DNA from: Panaeolus papilionaceus
Lineage: Eukaryota > Basidiomycota > Agaricomycetes > Agaricales
Reading direction: 5' to 3'
NCBI GenBank assembly: GCA_015501605.1
Contig: JADNRZ010000003.1
Location: forward strand, 806,001 to 870,000
Length of the DNA stretch: 64,000 nucleotides
Below are positions 15,916 through 26,049 of this stretch, piece by piece. The first letter of the stretch is position 1. Every line of letters begins with the position of its first letter. Position numbers and translations under genes: made by a program. The notes beneath the pieces are model-generated. The model was not told the origin of the DNA. It did no database searches and worked only from the letters and a program-made list of their open reading frames with translations.

Positions 15916-18235
15916 TTAAAATACGATCAGAAATACAGGTCGAATAGCGTCGTCTGAATAGACAATAGTCTCATTCAAGGTACCGTTATTTCGGTCAAAT
16001 ACAACCTGATAATTTGCAAAGGACTCCTAAGAATAAAAGCCATAGGAGAAGGGGAGATCCACTTACCGAATTGAACCCGGCTGGACATGACATGACTTCG
16101 TTCCATCCAGTGACCATTCGGGGTTTTCCAAGGATAACCTTGGTCAGAAGAACGGCACCACTCCCTCCCCCAGTGTAACTGTATGACCTAGGCAAAAAAA
16201 AAGAGTTTAGGATGTGCTTGATAAACTCAAGATTGGCGTTGCATGTACTTATTAGATGCCGACGACGTGTATATACCTGGTCCAAATCTGAAAAATGAAA
16301 ACAAGCGCATTGTTCCGTCAGGAATCCAAGAATGGTAAAAGTAGAAAAATAGCTCACGCTCCAGAGGGATTTGCAAGACTGGTTTTGAAGGATGTTTTGA
16401 GAATGTTGCACAACGGACAATTACTAGCGTTGCAAAGTTGGGCGTTGTTCCCTGTACCGAGTGTGCACTTCCTTGAGGTACCGTGGTATCGGAAAACTTC
16501 ATTTCCGTGATTTTTCCTTGGGTGTCGTCAGCCTTTGCTGTAGAACGAAAATGTGAGTCTCTCTCACTTGTATCGATCATATGGTTGAAGGAACGCCTTG
16601 TTCTCTATGATCTTGAATATCTTCTTAATGGGTGGACAAGGGGGGCTGGTTACTTTCCATGCATCTTTGAACTTTTTCTCGACTGAGTAGGATAAAATTC
16701 GCAATCGCTCAATGACTGGCAAAACCAGAGTCAATGCTAAAAGTGCTCACCCAGCTCGTATGTCGCGTGTCCATGGGGTGCTTCGAGAATCAGTGGTGTT
16801 GATTTGATGGCAATTTGCTTGCACGACTTCCCGCAAAGGTGGTATCGCCCAAACTTGGGTCTGCTCTTGCACAGCAAGCAAGCAATTTTAGCGCTATCGC
16901 GACAGCTTTTGCCGCACTGGTTATGACCCGTTTGTCTTGGTCGACGATGGCAATACTATTGGAGCAAGTGAGTAATTCGGCTTGGCAGAGGCGCTTCTTG
17001 GTATGGCTTACGTCGCACATACTGGGATCACTGCTCCCTGTTTTGCACAACCTTTCTGCACACGTTAGACCGCAAGTCACGTATCTACTGTCGCGACATG
17101 GTTTGACGCGACACACCTGAAATAAATAAATAAATCAGACCCGTATAAAACACGTAGTTCCTGGTATACCTACCACACAAGCGACCGATGGATGTGGTGG
17201 GCCTGCAGGCTGTGGGGGAGGAGGTTGAGATCGGAAAGGAGGGAATGTCCCTGGCGGGCCTGGGTGGTTGTTGTGATAATTTGGGGGTCTTCCTCTTCGG
17301 CCGCCTCCACCACTATGGTTATGGTCACGCCTGTTATAGCCATGACTTCTCCCAGAGGACGACGCTTGTGACGGTGGTGGTCCAACCCAGAAAGGTTGAG
17401 TGTATAATCCTCCGTACTGCATGTCATCAGCATCGTCATCTTGCTGCTGTTGTGTGCGTCGACGGAATGATTGAGGAAGAGGCTGTTGATGCTCCTGGCG
17501 CTGAAATTGCGGTTGGGTATGGGCTGGTCGAGGATTTGGCCGACGTCGTTGGGTTTGAGGCTCTGTCCCTGGAATGGCCTCGGCTGGTAACTCGGTGTGC
17601 ACCTCAACCACAGGTGTTTGTGCTTGATTTCTCTGGGACTTGTATCCGCCGAGATGCTGGGTGAGCAGGTGAATATTTGGATCGACATATGTCGTCGATG
17701 CTTGCTGAGTATGTGAGCCATTCGGGTGGTTGTGCCCTCGCTGTGCCTGGGTCCCACGGTCGGTCCCCGCTGATACCCATCCTTTCTAACATGATGTTGG
17801 TGATTATTGTCAGTCGTAGATTCGTTTGGATCGGTCGAGCTGATCGCGTTTTGTAATTTACCAGCGCATGTCATACCGCAAGTTGGAAAGGACCTTCCTC
17901 CACTCGAATAGGCTGGTTTCCTTCGACAGATCTACGAGGACGGTAGAAGTTGGTCACCAGGCTTCCTATGTAACCTACACGACACTCACAATGCAGAGAG
18001 GCGGTGGAGGTCCAGGTGCGAACTGGGCGCGGGGACTTTCCGTGACTGGCATGTTATACTCGGCACTGTCGTCGTCATCATCGAAGTCACCAAGAGAATG
18101 GTCATCGTCGTCGAAATTGTCGTCGAAGTCATCATTACTGTCGAGGTCGAGGTCGTTGTGGCCATCCTCGTTTACATGAGGCAAACGTTGGGATACTGGG
18201 GTATATGTCCCAACGCCTTGGGTCTGAAAAGACAT
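15916..18235 (-). CDS. Zinc-knuckle repeat protein with PARP-like ADP-ribosyltransferase domain (triad intact)
   Basis: Spliced from ten exons: 17990-18235, 17862-17931, 17174-17769, 17012-17116, 16751-16955, 16568-16682, 16358-16516, 16249-16287, 16067-16187, 15916-16005; 1746 nt, 581 aa. Order: an acidic Asp-rich N-terminus; a Cys4 knuckle (LCIICRRKPAY..TCGMTC) near residue 80; a long Gln/Pro/His/Arg-rich linker; three more knuckles from about residue 302 (ACVVC..TCGLTC, MCDYC..QCGKSC, ACLLC..LCGKSC); then a catalytic domain. GNEVFRYHGTS (His457), FGPGIYTSSASNKS (Tyr505) and LNETIVYSDDAIRP (Glu564) match the His-Tyr-Glu signature of PARP-type transferases, which move ADP-ribose from NAD+ to a target. 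A Cys-rich insert (CTLG...LCNASNCPLC) lies between the first two motifs. Seen: motifs and frame. Inferred: activity. Target and polymer- versus mono-transfer are unknown. It is a paralogue of the gene at 18774. Confidence 0.85.
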
Positions 18236-18773
18236 TGTATTGCTCTAACGAAGAAGGAAAGGAAGAGAGGGTGAAGACACCTCTCGATGTTGGGTATCGA
18301 TAAGAGAAAGGCTGTGAATTGTCGGCGACGTGGAGAGACAGTACGATATAAGGGGTCTATAGCTAAGCAGTTAGATGTATATAAGAAGGGAATTGTATTA
18401 TAAGTTGGAGTTACAGACGGCATTATTCCCAGGTTTAATTACATGAGGGGACGAGATCGTTCCCGATAGGAAATATATGGCAAGGGGGTCGAACAAGATA
18501 AAGAAAGGAACGACCAAGCGAAGGGTAGGAACAATGAGGCTATGACATTTAACGGCGAACCGGAAGGGTTGGGCGCTAAATTCGGAGGTCAGGTCACAGG
18601 TACAAGTGACCCCCTTTCGATCTTTCGGAATTCGAATCAAATTTGGACCCAGATATCACAGCCATGCCGCAGAGACTCCGGTAGCTTATTGTACCTTCCC
18701 ACTGTCTTTCATTACTTATCTGCCCATCACCAAGGCCTGTCTTCATATACTCTACATTACTACCCCTCTAAAC
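18236..18773. promoter_or_regulatory. Divergent promoter shared by the two ADP-ribosyltransferase-like paralogues
   Basis: 538 non-coding bases between two head-to-head start codons. Both promoters must lie here, so the two genes may be co-regulated. There is an in-frame ATG at 18606 upstream of the chosen plus-strand start, so part of this interval could be coding or 5' UTR. Confidence 0.5.
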
Positions 18774-20916
18774 ATGCAGGACAAGTCGATGAACATGTCT
18801 GCATCACCTTCTATTCCACCGGGAGCATCAGCTCCCCAAATTTCGGCTCTCAGATATGACCTTGCAACAAGCTTGACTCCAGAAGAAGAGGAACAGATGT
18901 TTATAGATATGGACAGCAGCAGCATGGACCACGCATCCTTGGACTCGGACGATGATTTCCCTAGCGACATAGAGTCAACCGATGTGCATGACATGACGAA
19001 GCAGTTTGACGAATCACCACCGGACTACGATCCCTTTCAAGATGAAAATGGCGAAGGTGGGACCAGTGGAGGGTTTGAAATATCAAACACTCCAAGCCAC
19101 GAATCGCTAGATTGGGAGAGTGCTCAGCCTGTAAAGACGGATGGTCCGTTGATACAGAAAACACCAGCCTTGTCTCCTGCTAATCCTACCTCGGAGAACT
19201 TCCGACCCACAAGTCCATCGCAGAACCCCCGTGCATCGGGCTCAGGGTCGTCCGCGTCAATGGCTGCAATGGTCAGGTCCGGTCCTCTGTGTGTGGTAAG
19301 CAATATCTGTGCTGTTGTCCATGTACCGCCATGACGATGGACGGTCTCCTTTTAGATTTGTGGAAAGAGACCCGCGTACAACGATGGCAGACGTTCTTTC
19401 AATACCTGTAGCAAGACATGCGGGACGCAATTGAAAATACTACAGGGGCTTCCAGATCAGAGTGGGAGTAGTAGACCGGTGGGTCCAGGATATGATACGA
19501 GAGGTGGTTCAAGGTCAATGTGGGATAACTATCAGACAAATAGCATGGTGAATCTGCACCATAGGGCGACTCCGACCACAGTCAGAATGTGTGTTGTAAG
19601 TGTAGCTATCAAATGATCAATCTTTCAGGAGACTTAGCCCGCTATCGTCTACAGGTCTGTCATACAAGGCGACAGTGTGTTAGGGGAGGGGTCGTTTATC
19701 CAACGTGTGGACTGACGTGTGCTTCGAAACTGGCTGGGTCTCAAGGAATAGAGATGTGCACGGTATGTGGTTGTAATGTCAAGTTATTCGTTTTCTTGGT
19801 TGAAAAATGTGTTTCGTAGTTCTGCCACCAACGACCAAAAGCCATTCGGAACGGCAAAACGTATCCACAATGTGGAAAGACGTGTCGAGATAAAGCGCAA
19901 GCAGCTGGTATGGTGTTGAATACTTTGTTCTATTTACCATTCTGACATATCTTTGTATCGAAGTCACTAATGTCGCTGCCTGTGCGACGTGTGTTCTATG
20001 CTGGAAGAAATTTAAATTTGGAAATAGTGACTTCTGCACTGTGGAATGTGTAGAAAATGCAGAACGAAGGTCGCCAGTCCTCCTTGAAATCCCGAAGGGA
20101 CACGTCTCCTTTAAGAAAGGTCAGATATTTACTCGCTTTGTTGTATCAATATTGCTAAAGCATCGTTCATGCGGCAGTGGCCGACTGCTTTTCTCGAGCT
20201 TGGAAAGATACACGTAGGCCCTCTCCGACCGTGAAGAGAATTTACATGGTATCAATAAAGAAGTCTGCGAAAAACAATTATGAGCTGTATCGGTTCGTCT
20301 CTTCCTCACCCATTCTGGAAGTGACATTCAAACCCCTTTTGTTTGGCAGTAACAAGGTCGGTCAGCATGGGTCATTCCAAAAGAAAGGCAACGAATTGCT
20401 TTCATGGCTTGGAATCCCGCGTGATTGCGGCTTTGGTGACCCAGGCAAGATGGAGCCTTGTGCAAGCTCAAAGTGCTTGATGTGCTGTATCGTCAGATCA
20501 AACGTAACAAGAATAGAGTACCCCGATGGGATTATGTCTACCCCTCTGCCTAGGTCCGTCCTTTAGTTCCACCTCTCCAAGTTTTCTGCCTGGATGGGTG
20601 CTGAGCTTTTTGTTTGTGCAGAGCCGTTGAGATGGTGGGTACACCAGCGCGTCGGTCTTCGAAGGTTGTGCTGTTGGCCAATATCCTGATGGGGAGACAA
20701 GTTGAAATGGATTCGAGGCATGTAGCTGAATACACACCACCCCCAGGTATCGACTCAGTAAGTGGGATAACCGTTCCTCAGCTCGATGTCCTGGTTGACA
20801 TCTTTGTACAGATACGTTTGGTCAGTATCACCCATCTTCGCAAGATCGAGTATGGTGAAGTTGTCGTCTATCATGGTGACGCTGTAAAGCCCCTTTACAT
20901 GATCGCGTACGAGTGA
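18774..20916 (+). CDS. Zinc-knuckle repeat protein with degenerate PARP-like domain (catalytic His and Tyr lost)
   Basis: Paralogue of the gene at 15916-18235, nine exons: 18774-19295, 19356-19595, 19655-19762, 19820-19907, 19964-20119, 20178-20292, 20350-20553, 20622-20757, 20812-20916; 1674 nt, 557 aa, frame intact throughout. The N-terminus is acidic and Ser/Asp-rich. Four knuckles: LCVICGKRPAY..TCSKTC, MCVVCHTRRQC..TCGLTC, MCTFCHQRPKA..QCGKTC, CVLCWKKF..FCTVEC. The catalytic-like domain follows: where the partner has RYHGTS this has SWLGIP (His to Leu430), where the partner has GIY this has GIM472, and the Glu element survives as YGEVVVY (Glu539). The intact frame and conserved intron sites argue against a dead gene; it looks like a pseudoenzyme. 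Start: ATG at 18774; an in-frame ATG at 18606 would add 56 residues. The exon 7/8 region is the least certain part of the model. Confidence 0.8.
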
Positions 20917-22046
20917 TGTCCCCCTTTTCTTCCTGGTTAGAGTAGCTTTGGACATTGTCACTCGTTCTGTGCTTTTTTGCGCGGCACTCAATGAACTGTG
21001 TAATTGGATCAACAGAAAGACTATTTAAAGCTGGTGATCAGTAACTCAGGTTACGGTGAATAGTGAATATACTGTTACAACGGCTCCCTCGGAAGACGGC
21101 GTCCACATTCTGACCGCTTTCCGCCCGTCTTCCGAAGAGCCATGAGGTATATTCGACGTGAATAGCAAGTGCCTTGATACATATATTGAGTGCCTGAGGT
21201 TACTCAACCATTTTGAGGGGTGTCTTTAGAATAGATTCGCACCTAACTGCTCCTGGAACAAAGCATTAATAATTGATTTCGCTGATGATTCTGATAGGAA
21301 CACGTTCGATGGTGTCATGTGCGATGTCGCCCCATGGCGTGCGGAAGAATGGCATCGCATTGTTACACAAAGTGCCCTGGATTTTTAATAAATATGTAGT
21401 GGGAACAGAAGATTCGTGGTCGACCTTGCAAGGTGTTAGTTTTCCAATTGTGTTCCAGCCCGGCCGGCAGATTTGAGGCGGGATTGGATTTGGGGATGAT
21501 AACGACTTGAACACTCGTTATGAACACGCGTGCGATTGTCATATCACGTCGGGGAGGACGGCGATCTCGCTTCGAGGAGGGTGTTGACTTCGAACTTCGA
21601 AGGAGAAGAATCCATGGACACAGATGACCAATAGACGCTGAACATCAGAAACCCCGTCAGCTGGTGCTTCTGGCGAGCTGGCAGGGATGCATCGCCTCGC
21701 CGGAGGGACCCTGTTGATTGGAGAATGGATGGCCTGCGGAGGGGGGGTTCGAACGAAATAAACAGTCAGAATGATATCCGTCTATGATAAGTGCAGTATT
21801 ATTTGACGGCAGGCACGTTGCCAAGCATTGGGTATGTGCACAGCCGTGCCACTGCACTGAATGCCAGAAGTAGGTATAGTGTGGGAGAGCTGGCAAGTCC
21901 TTGCTGTGCCCATCTACACTGTGAACAATCCTCTCACTTGTTGTTACTTGTCCTGACCCTAACACACAATCACTGTTCACGTTTCATCCTTGATTACTTG
22001 CCAAAAGGTTAGGAAATTCTGCGAATAACCACGAATTCATCGGCTT
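20917..22046. other. Intergenic between pseudo-transferase and PARG
   Basis: About 1.1 kb without a convincing gene. It contains an imperfect inverted repeat (21065-21154, listed separately) and should hold the PARG promoter. Small open frames here have no motif. Confidence 0.5.
21065..21154. repeat. Imperfect inverted repeat (hairpin-forming)
   Basis: The left arm (21065-21099) and right arm (21125-21154) are complementary in three ordered blocks: GAATATAC (8 bp), GGCTC (5 bp) and TCGGAAGACGG (11 bp), around a 25-nt loop. Two arms sharing three blocks in the same order are unlikely by chance. It may be a small MITE relic, a structured RNA or a palindromic regulatory site; the sequence does not decide. 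Confidence 0.6.
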
Positions 22047-23570
22047 ATGGTTGCTACATCGAACATGATTAGACATCAACCCAGAACACTTGTGTCTACA
22101 AGCGCACCAACTCCACATATTCTTTACAGGCAAATAACAGACAAAACGTCTCCCGTCCAAGATTACGCGTGTTGCTCTGGAGAAGGAAGCCCGAGGGGAA
22201 TGATCCATGCATTCGTACCGCTAGGAACTGCTGTCGTCGCATGTGGCGCACTGGCCGTAGCGGGACATATGGAAAATTCACAATCTTCCTCCAGGTCTCT
22301 TTCACCAAACCCATCATCACCAAACCGCAATCGTAACCAGAATCGCAATCCCCGTCGGTCTCAAACAGCAGATTTCGGCCCAGCCCATATCCATTCAGAA
22401 CCCCATTCACATCGTCACTCATCACCGTCGGTATCAGGCGCATCAATGTCCATGACCCCAGCTGCCTCCAACAGTACACGTTTTGATGAAAGTCGAAGGG
22501 CAGAGCTGAAGAGACAGGCCGAGGAGACACTCACCATTCTCAGGGAAGAAATGTTTACCATGAGAGGAGTGGATTACGAGCTAGCAGCAAAGATCAAGGA
22601 AACAAGGAAATCTACCAAGTATTACTCACCGACATCCAACATCAGTCGTTGGGCCTCAACGAAACCACGCTCGTCACGCAACTCGTCTGCCGCAACGGGT
22701 GTGAGCAATACTCATATCGCGATTCTGCAAATATCGACATTGGACGCCGCGAGGTTACTGCAACAAATGTATAAGAACAACCCAGAGGAGCATCCAGCGA
22801 CTGGTATATTGAACTTTGCGAGTGCGACTAAACCAGGAGGAGGATTCAAGAATGGGGCTGAAGCACAAGAAGAGTCGATTGCGAGGTCTTCAACCCTTTA
22901 TCTGGCATTGAGAACGGAAGAGGCACAGCAGTTTTATGCTCTTCATGAGAGGGAGAGTGGATGGAATTTGGCAGGATATTATTCGCATGCGATGATATAC
23001 TCGCCCAAGGTGATGGTGTTTCGAGACGATGATGGGAGGTTGACGTACCCTTTTGAAGTGGATGTGCTGACATGTGCTGCGGTGAACGCTGGTGATGTTA
23101 GAAAATCAGCTCCAGGAGTTGTATCTGGGGTCGAAGTGGGGATTGAGAAGGAGATGACGGAACGGATGGGTAGAATCCTTTACCTGTTCGAACAACAAGG
23201 AATGAAGAACATTGTGCTCGGCACTTTCGGGACAGGCGTCTTTAGGAATCAGGTTGCGACGGTTGCTCGAATTTGGGCACACTTACTTTTGGTCCCTGAT
23301 GCTAGATTCCGGGATTCGTTTGATAGGATTATATTCGCGATTACTGGGGAGGAGACGTATGTCGAGTTTCAGAGCACATTTAGCGCCTGGGGTCAACAAC
23401 GAGCGCCTGGACTTGGGCAAGGACAACCTGGACCATCAAGACCACAGTCCGGTACACAATCTCAGCAACATAGTAATCACCATTCTCAACATCATCATCA
23501 TTCGAATCGCCTTTCGAAATCCGACGGTCGAGCAACTCACAGTGACAACAGTTTTATGTACCTCGCGTAA
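22047..23570 (+). CDS. Microbial-type poly(ADP-ribose) glycohydrolase (PARG; TIGR02452/DUF2263 family)
   Basis: Predicted to hydrolyse ADP-ribose polymers or remove ADP-ribose. One exon, 507 aa from the first ATG; ATG codons at 22068, 22200 and 22269 are also in frame, and the last would give 433 aa starting MENSQSSSRS, so the true start is unsure. The catalytic signature GGG-x6-QEE is present as GGGFKNGAEAQEE (residues 264-276), with two adjacent Glu. Before it, LNFASATKPGGGF forms the usual PARG loop, and later VLGTFGTGVFRNQVATVARI is the conserved C-terminal block. A Ser/Pro/Asn-rich N-terminal region and a His/Gln-rich tail flank the domain. It lies 1.1 kb downstream of two PARP-like genes, which suggests a linked write-and-erase role. 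Seen: motif. Known: family chemistry. Inferred: functional link. Confidence 0.88.
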   Translation: MVATSNMIRHQPRTLVSTSAPTPHILYRQITDKTSPVQDYACCSGEGSPRGMIHAFVPLGTAVVACGALAVAGHMENSQSSSRSLSPNPSSPNRNRNQNRNPRRSQTADFGPAHIHSEPHSHRHSSPSVSGASMSMTPAASNSTRFDESRRAELKRQAEETLTILREEMFTMRGVDYELAAKIKETRKSTKYYSPTSNISRWASTKPRSSRNSSAATGVSNTHIAILQISTLDAARLLQQMYKNNPEEHPATGILNFASATKPGGGFKNGAEAQEESIARSSTLYLALRTEEAQQFYALHERESGWNLAGYYSHAMIYSPKVMVFRDDDGRLTYPFEVDVLTCAAVNAGDVRKSAPGVVSGVEVGIEKEMTERMGRILYLFEQQGMKNIVLGTFGTGVFRNQVATVARIWAHLLLVPDARFRDSFDRIIFAITGEETYVEFQSTFSAWGQQRAPGLGQGQPGPSRPQSGTQSQQHSNHHSQHHHHSNRLSKSDGRATHSDNSFMYLA

Positions 23571-23695
23571 TTTAGATAAGATGAATAAGGATACACGTGA
23601 CTAAATATGTATTTGTTAAAGACAAACAAAAAACGGTATTTATAGATGGAAATCTTTTTTTTCAGAGATTTGGCTAACCAGCCCACCTCACCGTC

Positions 23696-25605
23696 ATGTC
23701 TGCTCAGTATCTCAACATCAAGGATGCCATCGAACATCTCAAGACTTATGAGCATGCAGACGGCCTTTCTGTTCGCCATCTCATGAACTCTCATGTCCAT
23801 GGTGGACTCACCTACAATGACTTCCTCATGCTGCCAGGAAAAATCGACTTTCCTGCTTCAGATGTCGTTGCAGAGAGTCGTATCACTCGTAATGTAGTCC
23901 TCAAGACTCCCTTTATGAGTAGCCCTATGGATACTGTGACAGAAAGCGAGATGGCCATCGCAATGGCGGTAAGCATTCATGGTTATGTCATTTATAATCG
24001 TATATTTATTCAGATTTTATTCTTTAGCTCTTGGGAGGTATTGGTGTTATCCATCATAATCAATCTCCTGAACGCCAGGCATCTATGGTCCGTGCCGTCA
24101 AGCGTCATGAGAACGGTTTTATCTCCGACCCTGTTGTCTTATCTCCCACTCACCTCGTGGAGGATGTCCTTGACATCAAGGCCAGGCTCGGTTTCTGCGG
24201 TATTCCTATCACTGGTGAGCCCATCTATCTATTTCTGTTTTCCTTCGTGATGAGTTTCAAATATCAACCTTCGTTCTACCGAACTAACGCGTGTATACGT
24301 GTGATTTGAGGAGAACCTTTCGTATATTGGCTTTTCTGACATCCTCACCTCGTGTTGTGCTTTTACGTCTTTCGATCAAGTCGTCTGACCAGTTCTTTCT
24401 ATAGATACTGGTGTCGTTGGTGGAAAACTCATCGGAATCGTCACAGCACGCGACGTCCAATTCCGTGATCCTTCCACTCCTTTGTCAGAGGTCATGACCA
24501 CGGATCTTGTGACTGCCCAGCAAGGCATTACCCTTATGGAGGCCAACGCCATTCTTCGTGATTCGAAGAAGGGAAAGCTTCCTATTGTCAACTCCGAGGG
24601 TCAACTTATCTCCCTCCTTGCTCGTTCGGATCTTCTCAAAAATCAGTCTTATCCTCTCGCTTCCAAAAATCCCAAGACCAAGCAGCTCTACGCCGCCGCC
24701 GCCATTGGCACCCGCCCTTCCGATCGCGATCGTCTTTCCCTCCTTGTCGATGCTGGTCTTGACATTGTTATCCTCGATTCTTCGCAGGGAAACTCTATCT
24801 TCCAGATTGAGATGGTCCAATGGATCAAAGAGACTTACCCTCACCTCGAAGTCATCGCAGGAAACGTCGTCACCAGAGAGCAAGCTGCGTCTCTCATTGC
24901 TGCTGGTGCAGATGGCCTTCGCGTTGGAATGGGCTCCGGCTCTATCTGCATCACTCAGGAAGTTATGGCCGTTGGTCGTCCTCAGGCTACTGCTGTCTAC
25001 AACGTTGCCGAATTTGCACGCAAGTTTGGTGTTCCCGTTGTTGCTGATGGTGGTATCGGCAATGTCGGCCACATCGTCAAGGCCCTTGCACTCGGTGCAG
25101 GTGCTGTCATGATGGGTGGTCTGCTTGCTGGTACCGAGGAGGCACCTGGGGAGTACTTCTACCACGATGGTAAGCGTGTCAAGGCTTACCGTGGTATGGG
25201 TAGTTTGGAGGCGATGGAACAGGGCCAGGCTGCGAAAACACCAGGCAAAGCCGTCAGGTCTACCACCGTCGAGAACGCCGCCACTTCCCGTTACTTCTCT
25301 GAGAGCAGCGCTGTCAAGGTTGCCCAAGGTGTTTCCGGGGATGTCCAAGACAAGGGTAGTGTCAAGGCTTTCTTACCATACCTCTATACTGGTGTCCAGC
25401 ACTCGCTCCAGGACATCGGTGTCAAGAGCATTTCTGCTCTCCAGACCGGAGTCACTGAAGGAAGGGTCCGTTTCGAGCTTAGGACTGCCAGTGCTCAGGT
25501 TGAGGGTGGCGTTCATGGCCTTAATTCGTACGTTGATCTCACGTTCCTTGCACGTTCCTTTGCTGATAACTTTGCTATAGCTATACTAAGAGACTCTTCG
25601 CATAG
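23696..25605 (+). CDS. IMPDH: Inosine-5'-monophosphate dehydrogenase
   Basis: Oxidises IMP to XMP with NAD+, the committed step to guanine nucleotides. Four exons: 23696-23968, 24028-24214, 24405-25527, 25581-25605; 1608 nt, 535 aa, the usual size. Landmarks: [13 protein letters not shown] at the N-terminus, [14 protein letters not shown], a CBS pair (residues about 120-240: [28 protein letters not shown]), [16 protein letters not shown], the catalytic loop [13 protein letters not shown] with its Cys, [30 protein letters not shown] on the flap and a short end NSYTKRLFA. The last exon holds 25 nt. Its upstream neighbour, PARG, is 125 bp away on the same strand. Confidence 0.97.
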
Positions 25606-26049
25606 GCGACTTGTCGAACTTGCTTCCAGTTTATTCATCCATAGCGGAGATTGTCTGACCAGATACCCTCTACTTACGATTTAAAAAGCGATACATGCAT
25701 TACGCCGATTTTATGTCCTGCTTTATGCTGGGTCCCTTTTGTTTCCCTTTGTTGTGTCGACTTGTTGTTCTGTATCCACTATCTATCATTGTCATTGCAT
25801 TTTTCACTGTATAACACACATCCTGATCATGAATCGATATCAATTTGCCATATATCAATTGAAATACTTGAGGGTGAAATGCTGCAATTTAGTTTAATCA
25901 ATATTACCGGTGATTTAAATGACGCGACCTTAATGGCCGTGTTAATCATGTGATCGTGTTCGACCAGATGGGACACCCGCGCCGCGGCGACCAAGTTCAG
26001 TTCAGCATCTTGTCCTCCACCACTATCTTGGCTATTATCTCATTGTCAT
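25606..26049. other. Intergenic, IMPDH to GEN1
   Basis: 444 bases between two plus-strand genes, AT-rich. It should hold the IMPDH 3' UTR and the GEN1 promoter. No gene is seen. Confidence 0.5.

Noticed and set aside
17170..17874. 234-aa minus-strand open frame overlapping the transferase-like gene
   Set aside because: It is another frame of exon 3; the chosen frame continues into the knuckle ACVVC and closes all exon phases.
18606..18773. Upstream in-frame ATG for the plus-strand transferase-like gene
   Set aside because: Would add 56 residues without similarity to the paralogue's N-terminus; kept as an alternative start only.
21736..21760. GGGTTCGAAC, resembling a tRNA T-arm
   Set aside because: No matching A-box, acceptor stem or anticodon arm upstream.
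24485..25348. 287-aa open frame on the minus strand inside IMPDH
   Set aside because: It is exactly antisense to a highly conserved, codon-biased exon; the protein is low-complexity and has no motif.
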